From assembly GCA_963665865.2 (NCBI GenBank), contig CAXXWF010000001.1:3100001-3164000 (forward strand): a DNA stretch of 64,000 bases. The letters are read 5' to 3'. Origin of the DNA: PHAA01 sp963665865 (GTDB lineage Bacteria > Bacillota > Syntrophomonadia > Syntrophomonadales > Syntrophomonadaceae). Below are positions 7,999 to 16,976 of this stretch, piece by piece. Under the pieces are notes generated by a model that did no database searches, was not told where the DNA came from, and saw nothing but the letters and a program-made list of their open reading frames with translations. Position 1 is the first letter of the stretch. Each line of letters begins with the position of its first letter. Both the position numbers and the translations under genes were made by a program.

Positions 7999-8740
7999 GT
8001 TCTTCCTGGGTGAAAAAACGGAAGGCATCCTCAAGTGTAGCCTCGGGAATCCCGGTCGCACCTTTCAGTTCGTCGGGTTGTCCCAGAGCCGCCAGACGAC
8101 CGTTATTCATGATCGCCACCCGGTGGCATAAGTATTCCGCTTCTTCCATGTAATGGGTTGTTAATAGAACGGATAGGGGGAACCCGGCCCGCAGGTTTCC
8201 CAGCATATCCCACACCGTTTGCCGGGCTACAGGATCTAACCCAATGGTAGGTTCATCCAGGAAAAGCACTCCCGGCCGGGTTAGAATAGCTTGGCCAATC
8301 TCGAGCCGTCGCACCATACCGCCTGAATAATGTCGGACCCGTTTATCAGCTGCATCATGCAAATCCATCAGGCAGAGAATTTCTTCAATTTTTCCCGGAC
8401 GTTTATTCCGTGGAACCCCTGATAATTTGGCAAATATTTTTAAATTTTCATAACCGGTTAAATCCCCATCAGCGGAAAGAGCCTGGGGGACATAACCTAT
8501 GCAGCTGCGGACCATTTGGGGGTCTTTTTTAATATCAAACCCAAAAATACGGGCGGTCCCTTCGCTAGGTGGGAGCAGTGTAGTAAGCATTTTTATGGTC
8601 GTTGTTTTTCCGGCTCCATTGGGCCCTACCAGACCAAAGAACTCCCCTTCCTGAATGGCAAAGGAAATGCTGTCAACCGCTTTTTCGGATCCATAATATC
8701 GTGTTAATTGTTCCACTTCTACCACATTGCGGTTCTCCAA
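7931..8740 (-). CDS. ABC exporter ATP-binding protein (DrrA-like)
   Basis: A 269-residue ATPase with Walker A GPNGAGKTTT, signature YSGGMVRRLEIGQA, Walker B VLFLDEPTIGLD and a switch histidine in LLTTHYMEEAEYLC. The C-terminal extension after the nucleotide-binding domain fits DrrA-type subunits that energise ABC-2 permeases. The permease gene overlaps its 3' end. About 115 bases upstream lies the MFS pump gene of the same strand, and beyond it the MarR regulator, so all four are probably one drug- or solvent-export operon. The exported compound is unknown. Confidence 0.92.
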   Translation of the reverse strand: MENRNVVEVEQLTRYYGSEKAVDSISFAIQEGEFFGLVGPNGAGKTTTIKMLTTLLPPSEGTARIFGFDIKKDPQMVRSCIGYVPQALSADGDLTGYENLKIFAKLSGVPRNKRPGKIEEILCLMDLHDAADKRVRHYSGGMVRRLEIGQAILTRPGVLFLDEPTIGLDPVARQTVWDMLGNLRAGFPLSVLLTTHYMEEAEYLCHRVAIMNNGRLAALGQPDELKGATGIPEATLEDAFRFFTQEEHEEERGDFSDVKRARRIARRLG

Positions 8741-8854
8741 TCCAAACCCTCCTTTGGTGCGAGAATTGATACACTCAAGTTAATAATTCTTAATGTGCGC
8801 TTAAGTTCAGAATCATTAAACATTATTCTCAATTTGTTCCAGCCCCGGTACGGA

Positions 8855-10324
8855 TTAAGTATCGTCACGACAATCATCTGGACTGGCACTACTCGTCCCG
8901 GTCCCACTTGAATCATGGGGTCCGCGGAGGAGAGAAACCAGGGCGGCGAAGATGCATATCACACAGGACACCCAAAATGCACGATGTAAGCCTAAGATAA
9001 AGAGATTGACGCTTACTCCCTCCGATCCCACCTGGGTACCGGCAAATAGTCCCTGCATAGCCTGTGGTGTCATGCTGGAAGTAGTCAGAGCCAAGCCCAA
9101 GGCCATACTGATCAACATGCCAGCATTATTCATCATGGTACGGGTTCCGGCCGCAATCCCTCTCCTTTCGGGTGTAACGGCGCTCATGATAGCACTGGTG
9201 TTAGGTGAGAAGAACAGACCTGATCCCGCGCCCATGATTACCATCCAGAACATGACTTGCCATTTGGGCGTGGCATATTGAATTTGGGCTAAACCATACA
9301 AGCTAATCGCCGAGATGAAAAGACCTGCGGAGCTAAGTCCCCTGGATCCATAGCGATCAGATAGATACCCGCTCAGAGGGGCTACAATCATCATCGCAAC
9401 TGCGAAAGGAGCCAACATAATACCAGCCTGCAAAGGATCAATTCCCCAAATAACTTGGAAGAAAAAAACCATTAGAAAAGTGACCGCCCCTCTGGCAATC
9501 CCACTCAAGAGGTTGCTAGCGTAGGCAGCCGCCAGGATTCGTTTGGTAAAAAGAGAAAGGTCCAACAAAGGCTGATCGAGTTTTTTCTCCACATCAAGGA
9601 AGATTATCAGAGCAATGCATCCGACCACTAAGCCCGCTATAATCAATGGTGACCCCCAGCCAATCATTTCTCCGAAGGTTAGCGCCCATAGGATCAAACC
9701 CAGGCTGGTCGTTAATAAAAAAGTTCCCTTCCAGTCGAAAATTTGGCCTTCGGGAAGTTTCACCACCTCCCGGAGTTGCTTCCAGGCCCAAAAAGTACCG
9801 ATCACACCCAGAGGGATATTGAAAAAGAAAACCCACCGCCAGCCCCAGGAAGTCAGAAATCCACCTAAAATCGGCCCAATAATGGAACCAGCAGATATCA
9901 TCATGCCGTTTATACCCAGGGCAGTTCCTAACTGCCAGGTGGGAAAAGCATCCGCTACGATAACTGTACTGCAGGCCATCATGAGAGATCCGCCGACCGC
10001 CTGCACCAGCCTCGCCGCAACCAGCTCCCACCCATTTTGGGCCAATCCGCATAAGAGAGCGGCAGCGGTAAAGATAGCGAAACCGGCCACATACAGCTTC
10101 TTCCGACCTATAATATCTGCCCCCCGCCCTATGGCTGGAACCAGAATAGTAATCGCCAGCATGTAGATCATGAGGGTCCAAATCACGGTTTCCAGAGAAG
10201 CATGCAGATCTCGGGCGATAACAGGTAAGGCTATAAGTACGGTGTTACTGCTCAGGACGGAGAGCAAAGCGCCCAGGGTAGTGCAGGAAAGGGCAATCCA
10301 CTTATAATTTTCTTTTGTTTCCAT
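8855..10324 (-). CDS. MFS drug exporter, DHA2/EmrB-QacA type (14 helices)
   Basis: The core is about 490 residues with 14 hydrophobic segments. Typical DHA2 motifs are visible: VIARDLHASLETVIWTLMIY (helix 1 to 2 region), GRGADIIGRKKLYVAG (motif A) and GTALGINGMMISAGSIIGPI (motif C, the antiporter motif). It should expel amphiphilic compounds against a proton gradient. Its start overlaps the MarR gene end by about 23 bases. GAGGAG sits 13 bases before the ATG used here and 7 before a GTG two codons upstream, so either may be used. The overlap indicates coupled expression with the regulator. Confidence 0.92.
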   Translation of the reverse strand: METKENYKWIALSCTTLGALLSVLSSNTVLIALPVIARDLHASLETVIWTLMIYMLAITILVPAIGRGADIIGRKKLYVAGFAIFTAAALLCGLAQNGWELVAARLVQAVGGSLMMACSTVIVADAFPTWQLGTALGINGMMISAGSIIGPILGGFLTSWGWRWVFFFNIPLGVIGTFWAWKQLREVVKLPEGQIFDWKGTFLLTTSLGLILWALTFGEMIGWGSPLIIAGLVVGCIALIIFLDVEKKLDQPLLDLSLFTKRILAAAYASNLLSGIARGAVTFLMVFFFQVIWGIDPLQAGIMLAPFAVAMMIVAPLSGYLSDRYGSRGLSSAGLFISAISLYGLAQIQYATPKWQVMFWMVIMGAGSGLFFSPNTSAIMSAVTPERRGIAAGTRTMMNNAGMLISMALGLALTTSSMTPQAMQGLFAGTQVGSEGVSVNLFILGLHRAFWVSCVICIFAALVSLLRGPHDSSGTGTSSASPDDCRDDT

Positions 10325-10784
10325 GTTCACAGCGTTTCTCCTCAACTTTAACAGATTTAAGACATTCCAAGATTTTTCCCATCTCATTACTTAACTTGTC
10401 TATCTCCAGCCCTTCATTTTGGGCCAGGGCTTCTTTTAAGATGGAAGTACGGAAGGCAAACACCCTATCCAGTAGATCCAATCCCTTTTGGGTGGGGGCC
10501 AAGAATACGGCCCGCCGATCACTATCCTCTCGCCAGCGATTCACCAGTCCCTCATCGACCAGACCGTCTATCAACCCGGTCAGAGAGGCAGGTGACTGGT
10601 AAAGATGTCGCAGTAGATCGCCCATGGTCATCGGTCCATCCGCCGACACATTACTCAAGGCTATAAAACGGGCCATGGTTAAACCTTCTTTGGCGAGAAA
10701 TCGCCGAGTATGAAGGTTCATTCTTTGAGCAATAAGCCAGAATATGTGTTCTAATCTATCTATTCCCTTAAAATCGTCACGCAT
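10302..10784 (-). CDS. MarR family transcriptional regulator of the efflux operon
   Basis: A 160-residue winged-helix repressor. The DNA-recognition part reads MTMGDLLRHLYQSPASLTGL, then IDGLVDEGLVNRWREDSDRR and AVFLAPTQKGLDLLDRV, the standard MarR wing and dimer helices. It is first in an operon with an MFS pump and an ABC exporter. An inverted repeat that should be its own operator sits 26 bases before the start codon. By analogy with MarR/EmrR systems, a ligand that is also a pump substrate would release it. The ligand is not known from sequence. Confidence 0.93.
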   Translation of the reverse strand: MRDDFKGIDRLEHIFWLIAQRMNLHTRRFLAKEGLTMARFIALSNVSADGPMTMGDLLRHLYQSPASLTGLIDGLVDEGLVNRWREDSDRRAVFLAPTQKGLDLLDRVFAFRTSILKEALAQNEGLEIDKLSNEMGKILECLKSVKVEEKRCEHGNKRKL

Positions 10785-10809
10785 ATATTTTGCCTCCTAT
10801 ATATTTAGG

Positions 10810-10828
10810 AAACCATACTATTTGGTTT
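10810..10828 (-). promoter_or_regulatory. Probable MarR operator: AAACCA-N7-TGGTTT
   Basis: A perfect 6-bp inverted repeat (AAACCA, seven bases, TGGTTT) lies directly upstream of the marR ribosome site. A TTGACA hexamer overlaps its minus-strand upstream side, so a repressor bound here would cover the promoter. Size and position fit autoregulation by a MarR dimer. Confidence 0.65.
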
Positions 10829-10859
10829 GTGTCAAGATGCGAAACCTGAGGCTTATCAG

Positions 10860-11171
10860 CTAGCCCCCCTCTACACATCTACCGTAACCTCGGCAAATCC
10901 CTAGGCTCTTCTCATCCTGTGCAGCAGTTGAATATTGGTCATTGCTGTCATACAACATAAATTTTCCGAATTCCTCCATCGCCTTTTTATGTTCACGATC
11001 AAATAACTCCAGGATAAGTCCCGTTTCAAGTAATCGGTCATTATAGCTTTTTTGGCCATAATACTCATGAATGCTGCTGAATCTATATTCTTCTGGAAGT
11101 TTGGTGATTCCGGCTTTTACTGGATTATTATGTATATATCGAATCACGGTCCACAAGTATTGGTCTACAAA
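10860..11171 (-). pseudogene. Y1-family transposase remnant (C-terminal half)
   Basis: The readable part, YLWTVIRYIHNNPVKAGITK, then LPEEYRFSSIHEYYGQKSYN, corresponds to the region after the catalytic tyrosine of REP-associated transposases. It parallels RYIHNNPVKAKMVQEPEEYR in the element at 3563-4431. The HUH-bearing N-terminal half is absent: upstream of residue ~15 the frame runs into a copied T-box terminator. The C-terminal tail (QYSTAAQDEKSLGI) also differs from the first element, so this is a different subfamily. It is a dead fragment. Confidence 0.75.
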
Positions 11172-11173
11172 GT

Positions 11174-11226
11174 AAAAAGCTTTCGTCCCGCAAAGGGACG
11201 AAAGCCTTAAAGACATTCGCTATACC
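11174..11226 (-). repeat. Duplicate of the por T-box terminator/antiterminator segment
   Basis: These 53 bases match 1010-1062 with a single visible difference (GCTTTCG against GCTCTCG). They contain the hairpin GTCCC-TTTGC-GGGAC, the T-run and the AGCGAATGTCTTTAAGG spacer, but the match stops just inside the T-box core (GGTATAGCGA). The Stem I part is missing. It is fused on one side to the transposase remnant, so it marks a recombination scar and probably the remains of a second T-box-controlled gene. Confidence 0.85.
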
Positions 11227-11273
11227 CTGGCTGCCCTTACCAAATAAGAACGCTTTAAAAAGGTAATAAAAAA

Positions 11274-12839
11274 CTATCGTGTTATTGCATTTCTCAAATA
11301 ATATGGATCTTTCAAACCCTGCTGGAAAACTTCTTTCGAACCAGGGCTGGAATCAATGGAATAGAGCCATTTGTCTATGGTCAAGTCGAACCAATCGGCT
11401 ATACGAATATTAGGATAGTTTTTCAGGGAGCTAAAGCATTCATTGATCCAGGCTTTTTTATCCCCCCCGGTCTCGTTGCAAGCAAACTCGGTGATTATAA
11501 AAGGTTTCCCTGGATATTTTAATAGATAGTCATTATAAATGGGACGGTATATATCATTGAAGTTGCGCCACGTATCATAGGGGTAGCTGGTCCCACCGTT
11601 ATAGCCGGTCAAACCTACCCAATCAACAAAATCCGAACCGGGATAATAGAGCTCAGGGCTGTTCCACTTAAAATCGGGATAGGACTTGTCATTCGGATTC
11701 CATACGAAAATCACATTGTTAGCCTCTTCCTGTTTGACTATTCGATATATATGTCGCCAGGCATCTATGTACAAATCGGCATCCTTGGAGTAAAACCAGT
11801 CGCACCAGACTGTATAGTCGCCGTTCATTTCGTTGCCAAAACGAAGGAAAACTGGTTCTCCAATGGCTTTCATCCGCCTGACACAATCTTTAATATAGGC
11901 ATCATAATCTCCATTGATAATACCGGGAATGAGAACGCTGGTCTTATCCACCTCGGGATTCATTTTAGGCTGCCAGGTTAGCATCATAACCCGCCCTTCA
12001 GAATAGGCACGGTCTACAACCTCCTGGGGGAACTCCTGCCAGAAGTCCATATAGGTCATAAAGAATTCAAATTTATAACCCAGTGATTCTTCGTATTTTA
12101 TAAAGGGGCCGCTACCTTCCGGCAAGAAATAGGTTTGGTTAAAGATGCCAAACATTATTTGGTTGGCCGGTATGGTAAGACTCATCTTTTCACCTGCAAG
12201 ACGAATATCCTTAGGAATCAGCGCTGGAGCTTTGATCCCCACCTGTGTGACAGCAGGCTGGGATTTGAAGCTCTGAACGATATGATCCATCACTGCACTA
12301 TACTCGTACAAATGCTCGGCGTCGGTTTTCATAATGAAAGTGTATACAGTCCCGGGATAAATAAGATCGATTTCCCGGTAAAGGTTAAGATCATTGACGC
12401 GTCCGCCTATTTTCGGCCTTTGCCACATGATATGGTACGCCTGTTGATTATTGATTGGCTCCTGACTTTGTAGGGTGACTTTAATGCCTTGTTCTTGCCC
12501 AGTAATATGTTGATTACTAAAGTTCAGGTACTCATCGGCGGATATATTATTTAGGGATTGTACAAAGATGTCTATAATCGCCATGCGGTCATAGGCTGAC
12601 AACCTGGCTACCGTCCCTGTTTTGCTGGCATCAATTTCCCAGGTAAAAGGAAGTTCTATCTGGTAGCCGTCGGTTTCATTGATGTATTTTTCCCATCCTG
12701 ACATAGAGGTTTTATCAGTATTTACAATCGTTGCGGCTGCTGCTTCCGAATATCCTTGATATCCCTTCCAAATACTGCTGTTATTGATGGTGAGCGTTAG
12801 AGATAAACAAAAGATAAAACCAAAGTACAATCTCTTCAT
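11274..12839 (-). CDS. Exported GH26-type beta-glycanase with N-terminal PsbP-like domain
   Basis: A 521-residue protein that starts with a hydrophobic export segment (YFGFIFCLSLTLTI). Residues ~45-195 (WEKYINETDGYQIELPFTWE, AVMDHIVQSFK) resemble a PsbP/lipoprotein-type domain. Residues ~225-510 form a (beta/alpha)8 glycosidase of family GH26: PVFLRFGNEMNG carries the probable acid/base Glu337, and PFIITEFACNETGG the probable nucleophile Glu451. Family members cut mannans or mixed-link glucans. It is the first of three minus-strand exported genes possibly acting on surface or environmental polysaccharide. The substrate is not resolved by sequence. Confidence 0.82.
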   Translation of the reverse strand: MKRLYFGFIFCLSLTLTINNSSIWKGYQGYSEAAAATIVNTDKTSMSGWEKYINETDGYQIELPFTWEIDASKTGTVARLSAYDRMAIIDIFVQSLNNISADEYLNFSNQHITGQEQGIKVTLQSQEPINNQQAYHIMWQRPKIGGRVNDLNLYREIDLIYPGTVYTFIMKTDAEHLYEYSAVMDHIVQSFKSQPAVTQVGIKAPALIPKDIRLAGEKMSLTIPANQIMFGIFNQTYFLPEGSGPFIKYEESLGYKFEFFMTYMDFWQEFPQEVVDRAYSEGRVMMLTWQPKMNPEVDKTSVLIPGIINGDYDAYIKDCVRRMKAIGEPVFLRFGNEMNGDYTVWCDWFYSKDADLYIDAWRHIYRIVKQEEANNVIFVWNPNDKSYPDFKWNSPELYYPGSDFVDWVGLTGYNGGTSYPYDTWRNFNDIYRPIYNDYLLKYPGKPFIITEFACNETGGDKKAWINECFSSLKNYPNIRIADWFDLTIDKWLYSIDSSPGSKEVFQQGLKDPYYLRNAITR

Positions 12840-12940
12840 TACTAAATTTTATCCGATCTTTAAAGAATTTTAATTCTTGTAGTTCAATGGCTTAAGTGAA
12901 GATACCGGAGTCGATGGGATAGCCAAATAACTGAGATACC

Positions 12941-13837
12941 CTACTTAGTAACTTTTCGAATCCATTCATCCAGATCACTGGCTGATATTCTTGAGTCACC
13001 GCCTATAATTCGAGGCAAGGAAAGAGGATTACTAGTGCGGGATATTGCACCGGCTTTACCGGTAAAAATAAGTTCTATGCCAGCTTTAGTAGCAGCATTG
13101 ATAGCATCATTATTAGCAACATCATAAGGCAACGCCAGAGCGTACACAGTTTGGTGCAGGTGACTCTCGGTCTCGTCTTTGGAACGTTTCAGATCCTGAA
13201 AAACTGCCGCCGAAAATTGATTCTTAGTTTGTCCTTTTAAAGGGCCTGATAACAGCGGTCCTTTACGGCCATCGGCTAATAAACCAGTTTTATGCATGTC
13301 ATAAGTGTGAGACTGGGTGATAAAGCCGGCTGCATTCATTTGGTCTATTTCATTCCAACTCAAATATTGAAGCGCACCTATCTTTTCATTTATATAACTT
13401 ACAATAGCAAAATTAACAGCAGGCATATCTCGCTTTGTTAATTCAGGAAATGCGTATTTATAATTACTTTCATAACCATCATCAAAAGTAATCAAAACTG
13501 CATTGTCTGGTACGGCCCCTCCTTTTAGGAATTGTCGTAATTGTTCCAGACTGATTACATGATAACCTTTAGCCTGAAGCATGTCTAAATCGCCAGTAAA
13601 ACGTTCTGGAGAAATACCCACTCCCGGTATTTCCTTAGGATCCAGGTAGTGAAATACTACTGCAACCACTTTATCCTTATAAATTACATTCTCCATAGGG
13701 GTATCTCCAACTGGATTTACCGATGGTGCAATTGCATAGGTATGAGGTGTTTTGCCGGGGACTAATGGTTTCAAAATCAAAATACTTATCGCTATTAGAA
13801 ACAATATTCCAAATATTAGAAGGATTCGTTTTTTCAA
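12941..13837 (-). CDS. Exported polysaccharide deacetylase (NodB/CE4-like)
   Basis: A 298-residue protein with an N-terminal membrane anchor (ILLIFGILFLIAISILIL) and a NodB homology domain. Motif 1 is AVLITFDDGYESNYKY with the metal-binding aspartates. Motif 2 is QSHTYDMHK, supplying the two histidines. LSWNEIDQMNAAGF is the usual connecting helix. Such enzymes remove N- or O-acetyl groups from peptidoglycan, poly-N-acetylglucosamine or xylan. The start is a TTG behind AGGAAG. It lies between GH26 and M14-peptidase genes of the same strand but with gaps of about 100 and 400 bases, so a shared transcript is uncertain. Confidence 0.87.
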   Translation of the reverse strand: MKKRILLIFGILFLIAISILILKPLVPGKTPHTYAIAPSVNPVGDTPMENVIYKDKVVAVVFHYLDPKEIPGVGISPERFTGDLDMLQAKGYHVISLEQLRQFLKGGAVPDNAVLITFDDGYESNYKYAFPELTKRDMPAVNFAIVSYINEKIGALQYLSWNEIDQMNAAGFITQSHTYDMHKTGLLADGRKGPLLSGPLKGQTKNQFSAAVFQDLKRSKDETESHLHQTVYALALPYDVANNDAINAATKAGIELIFTGKAGAISRTSNPLSLPRIIGGDSRISASDLDEWIRKVTK

Positions 13838-14253
13838 TCAATAAACTTCCTTTATTAAAAATACATGCCCATAGAGGTTATTAAGTCAGTATATAATTGT
13901 GTGCAATATCTCCTCCGTCAGAATGCTCTTGCTAGTGCAACTATTCAGACAAAAAGGTTGGAGTTAATTTAGAATCTAGTATGTATTAAATTAAAGGATA
14001 AGACAATAATATTATAAATAATTTTAATCAATTTTCTCAATAATTTGCCGGAGTTCGTAATTTTGAGTTGCTAGTTAATCGCCCACCTTATCCCCCATCG
14101 AATTTTAGTGAGTGGGATCAGGAAAGTAACATAAGTTAGATACTATTTACCGATAAGTAAAACAAAAGCAGCCGTAACACAGTCCAGGATTTATCACATT
14201 TATTCCTCTATTCTAAGCAGGAAAAGTAGACTTACCTCGGGCCACCGAAGTCA
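13838..14253. other. Intergenic, no gene seen
   Basis: AT-rich 416-base gap between the M14 peptidase gene and the deacetylase gene. There is no frame with a ribosome site and no strong hairpin; it probably contains the deacetylase promoter. Confidence 0.3.
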
Positions 14254-15264
14254 TTAGATAACCATTTTAAGAGCAGCTATTGTGTTTTTACTATAGTTGG
14301 CTTGTTGCCATTCTGTTGGCCAAGGAAGCTCTATCAGGGCAGTGTTATTGGCGTAACCTTGTGCCCATTGTGCGAAATAACCTCCGCTGAGACTCCCAGA
14401 ATAATTAATTCCAAGCGCCAATTGGAACTGCCAACAGATGCTGCTGCTACCGTAACTAGTATTTGACCATCCGTGGAAATCATAAACGTTGTTTAGTTTA
14501 CCTCCATTTTCCAAAGCTTTTAAAAGCACTAAATCCCTGAGTGCTTCAGCTTCGGGGGCCAACATAGAATCAGATCCTGTGTTGTTTCGTACTCCTCGTG
14601 AAACCGTAAAACCTGCTGGCCAAATACGATTTAAGTCGTATCCGCCGACTACTGTGCATCTTCCGGGTCCATCGTTAGTCCAACCTTCATATAACCCATC
14701 TGGGTTAGCTAATCGGACAATAGTTAAGGTTGTCCCATTTAGCATTTCAGGGTTTGCTGTGAAGTATTTTTCTACTTCATCAGCAATTTGGACTAACATC
14801 CAAGAGTCGCCTATCCATGCATCTTCTGCTCCGTGGATTGCGAAATTTAGAAAGGTTGCCTTGCCCTGCGAATTAATAGGTTTTAAAGTTACGCAGGTCA
14901 GGGGACGGCCTTCTCCACTGTATCCATAAATCGCTTTGATTATTCGAACCTGTGGGCTTGGCGTAGGTGGAAGAGTAGGCGGTGGTGGTGTAACTGGTTT
15001 GACGACAGGGAGAGTGGGATTATCGAGGGTCATCGTACTTTCAGAATTATTGCTTTGAGTTTGGATTGTTGCGGTTTGTAAAGCTTCAGTAACAACTGGA
15101 ACTATTTGGGCTTCGCCAGTTTTTACACTGTTAGAAAATCCCTCGTCCTGTGCAGCTTGCACCTCGTTGCTGCAATACAATAGAATAGCCGTCATTACTA
15201 TACTAACAAGCAATGTATTTACTTTGCTAATTTTATATATTCCAATGATACTCACCTCTTTCAT
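14254..15264 (-). CDS. Exported M14-family zinc carboxypeptidase
   Basis: A 336-residue protein with an N-terminal export signal (LLVSIVMTAILLYCSNEVQA) and a proline-rich linker near residues 90-105. The catalytic domain has the M14 zinc site: H144 and E147 in IHGAED, and H264 in VYDFHGW. Arginines are present in GGYDLNRIWP, and the general-base glutamate E312 is in ALIELPWP. Similar small clostridial proteins act on murein peptides (gamma-D-Glu-mDAP type), so cell-wall turnover is the most likely role. AGGTGAG lies upstream of the start. The signal and active-site residues are all visible; peptide specificity is not. Confidence 0.82.
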   Translation of the reverse strand: MKEVSIIGIYKISKVNTLLVSIVMTAILLYCSNEVQAAQDEGFSNSVKTGEAQIVPVVTEALQTATIQTQSNNSESTMTLDNPTLPVVKPVTPPPPTLPPTPSPQVRIIKAIYGYSGEGRPLTCVTLKPINSQGKATFLNFAIHGAEDAWIGDSWMLVQIADEVEKYFTANPEMLNGTTLTIVRLANPDGLYEGWTNDGPGRCTVVGGYDLNRIWPAGFTVSRGVRNNTGSDSMLAPEAEALRDLVLLKALENGGKLNNVYDFHGWSNTSYGSSSICWQFQLALGINYSGSLSGGYFAQWAQGYANNTALIELPWPTEWQQANYSKNTIAALKMVI

Positions 15265-15413
15265 GTTTTGGTTTCTACAAATCGAGACGACAATATGATT
15301 AAGTATTCAGAAGGAGTGACCTTACCAGGTCCGATAGACACTGATAATACCTCCATAATAAAAAACGGGAGTATTCAAATAGAATAGGCAAGGTACAACG
15401 CTAATCGAAAGGA
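15265..15413. other. Divergent intergenic region
   Basis: A short region upstream of the M14 peptidase gene. It should contain that gene's promoter. No clear -35/-10 pair or operator was picked out. Confidence 0.3.
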
Positions 15414-15635
15414 ATGGTGGTTAAAATAATCTTAAAGGGAGAAACAATAACCGCTGAAATGGCCAGAGAAATGAAACTGCACGTTATAAAAGTACGAAGC
15501 TGGTTGTGGCAGTACAAAAAAGACGCTCAATATGCGTTCCCCGCGAGCGTTCACTTTAAACCTAAAGCTGACAGAAACCTTTTTCTACAGAATTGCTTGG
15601 TCTTCTTTGCTAGAATATTGAACACCACGATCTAG
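15414..15635 (+). pseudogene. IS3-type OrfA transposase scrap
   Basis: The segment ILKGETITAEMAREMKLHVI followed by VRSWLWQYKKDAQYAFPASV and HFKPKADRN follows the helix-turn-helix and linker of IS3-family OrfA proteins (normally a GxTVxEVAxEMGIHxxTLRKW pattern, then AFPGxGHLKPED). Homology fades after HFKPKADRN and a stop soon follows, so the leucine zipper and OrfB (the DDE integrase) are missing. No terminal inverted repeats were found. It is a decayed insertion-sequence remnant. Confidence 0.5.
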
Positions 15636-15845
15636 CAGCTGGTCTATGAACAGCAGGATGAATACTGAGATTGCTTCTAACTGCCTTGAGAAAACAATTC
15701 GTGGTAATGAGTTGGGAAGGGGAGTATATAGAAGGAAAAGATCGTATTTTAGGACCTGAATAGCTTAAAATATGGTATTTTTTCCAAAAGCGAAAGGGGA
15801 GAAAAAATTTTACTCTTCAAACAGCTGTTTTGCATAAACTATAAA

Positions 15846-15869
15846 GGGTATCGTTATTCAATGATACCC
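15846..15869. other. Stable hairpin, terminator-like, no strong T-run
   Basis: GGGTATCGTT and AATGATACCC pair over ten positions (one G-T) around a four-base loop. Neither strand has a convincing T-tract after it. The surrounding region 15636-16076 shows no gene. A second inverted repeat (GGCGATAAGA / TCTTATCGTCC, about 15973-16012) brackets a T-rich loop. Confidence 0.4.
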
Positions 15870-16076
15870 AATTATATACTACGCATTCTATTTTAACATA
15901 TTTATACCTTTTTATGTTCCCGCTTGTGCTTCACCACAATATTCAAGCCCATTGTAAACTAAAAGCCACTTTAAAAAGGGCGATAAGATGATCTGACCTG
16001 CTTCCCTTTTTCTTATCGTCCTGAACATTTGGCAGCATTTTTTGAAATATGTTATCCGAGTATCATATTAATCATG

Positions 16077-16107
16077 TTGACTCGACCCTTGGGGCCGGGT
16101 TTATAAT
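16077..16107 (+). promoter_or_regulatory. MerR-type promoter with 19-bp spacer and internal dyad
   Basis: TTGACT (16077-16082) and TATAAT (16102-16107) are separated by 19 bases, longer than the normal 17. The spacer holds a dyad, ACCC-N8-GGGT. Overlong spacers with a dyad are the signature of promoters that MerR-family regulators activate by distorting DNA. The regulator gene starts 21 bases downstream, so it is autoregulated and probably controls the following genes too. Confidence 0.85.
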
Positions 16108-16127
16108 GGCTGTGAGGGGGGATGAGG

Positions 16128-16931
16128 ATGAACCGAATAAAAATCAGCGATTTTGTTAAATTAACCGGAAGCACACTGAAAACCGTTAAATATTACCATA
16201 AAATAGGTTTGCTGCCTGAACCGGAGCGCTCTCAGGGAGGATACCGTTTATACGGACCGGCAGAGCTGAATCGCATGAGGTTTATCAAACATCTAAAATC
16301 TCTGGGGCTTGATCTGCAGCATATCAAAGATATATTGGGAGATGTGCATAATGACAGAACCCTGCGGCAAGTTTTGCAGTCATTGCGGATGGATTTGTTA
16401 AGCGAAGTGAAAACCCTTGAAGAACGAGTGGAGAAAATTGATACATTACTGGCTGAAGACACCGTGCTCCTGGATGAAAATACCTTCGGATCTTCTTTCC
16501 AAATGATCACAGAGATTCTGGGACCGGATCAAATGGGGAACTATGCCCAAACCTGTCCGGAAATCTTTGATCAGCATCAAAAATTGTATAGCATCCTGGA
16601 TGATTTCCAGTGGGGCGAGGATTATCAGGAAACCTTTCGAGCCTTGGCCGAATATTTTAAAGCGCACCCTGAGCAGCATCAAATTTCTTTGGATTATGGA
16701 GTACGTCTTGCCAGGGTGGCCCAGCTGCCCGAAGACAATCCAGAGATCGAAGTTTTAGCACGGGAATCTGCCGAATTTATCAAAAGTATACCTCTGTTAA
16801 AAGAGATATTATGTAAACAGACGGGTCCCCAAAAACCGCTTGAAAACTTATATAATGAGATGGTAGCTGTCGTTCTCTCATCAGCGCAAATTAAGTTTAA
16901 TCAATTATTTCAACAATATCTCTATCTATAG
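16128..16931 (+). CDS. MerR family transcriptional regulator
   Basis: A 267-residue regulator. The N-terminal winged helix reads KISDFVKLTGSTLKTVKYYH, then KIGLLPEPERSQGGYRLYGP and LKSLGLDLQHIKDILGD, a standard MerR DNA-binding domain. A coiled-coil follows (LLSEVKTLEERVEKIDTLL). The C-terminal ~140 residues have no cysteines arranged for metal binding, so a drug- or effector-binding (TipAS/BmrR-like) role is more likely than metal sensing. I use the second ATG, placed well behind GGGGGG. The methyltransferase gene begins 45 bases after its stop. Confidence 0.88.
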   Translation: MNRIKISDFVKLTGSTLKTVKYYHKIGLLPEPERSQGGYRLYGPAELNRMRFIKHLKSLGLDLQHIKDILGDVHNDRTLRQVLQSLRMDLLSEVKTLEERVEKIDTLLAEDTVLLDENTFGSSFQMITEILGPDQMGNYAQTCPEIFDQHQKLYSILDDFQWGEDYQETFRALAEYFKAHPEQHQISLDYGVRLARVAQLPEDNPEIEVLARESAEFIKSIPLLKEILCKQTGPQKPLENLYNEMVAVVLSSAQIKFNQLFQQYLYL

Positions 16932-16976
16932 ACCAAACAGATGGCCAAAATTAAATCAAAATTAGGAGGGTTTTCT

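Noticed and set aside
9594..10181. Long antisense frames within the MFS gene and others such as 163-756
   Set aside because: They are shadows of strongly supported genes on the opposite strand or other frames, without ribosome sites or recognisable domains.
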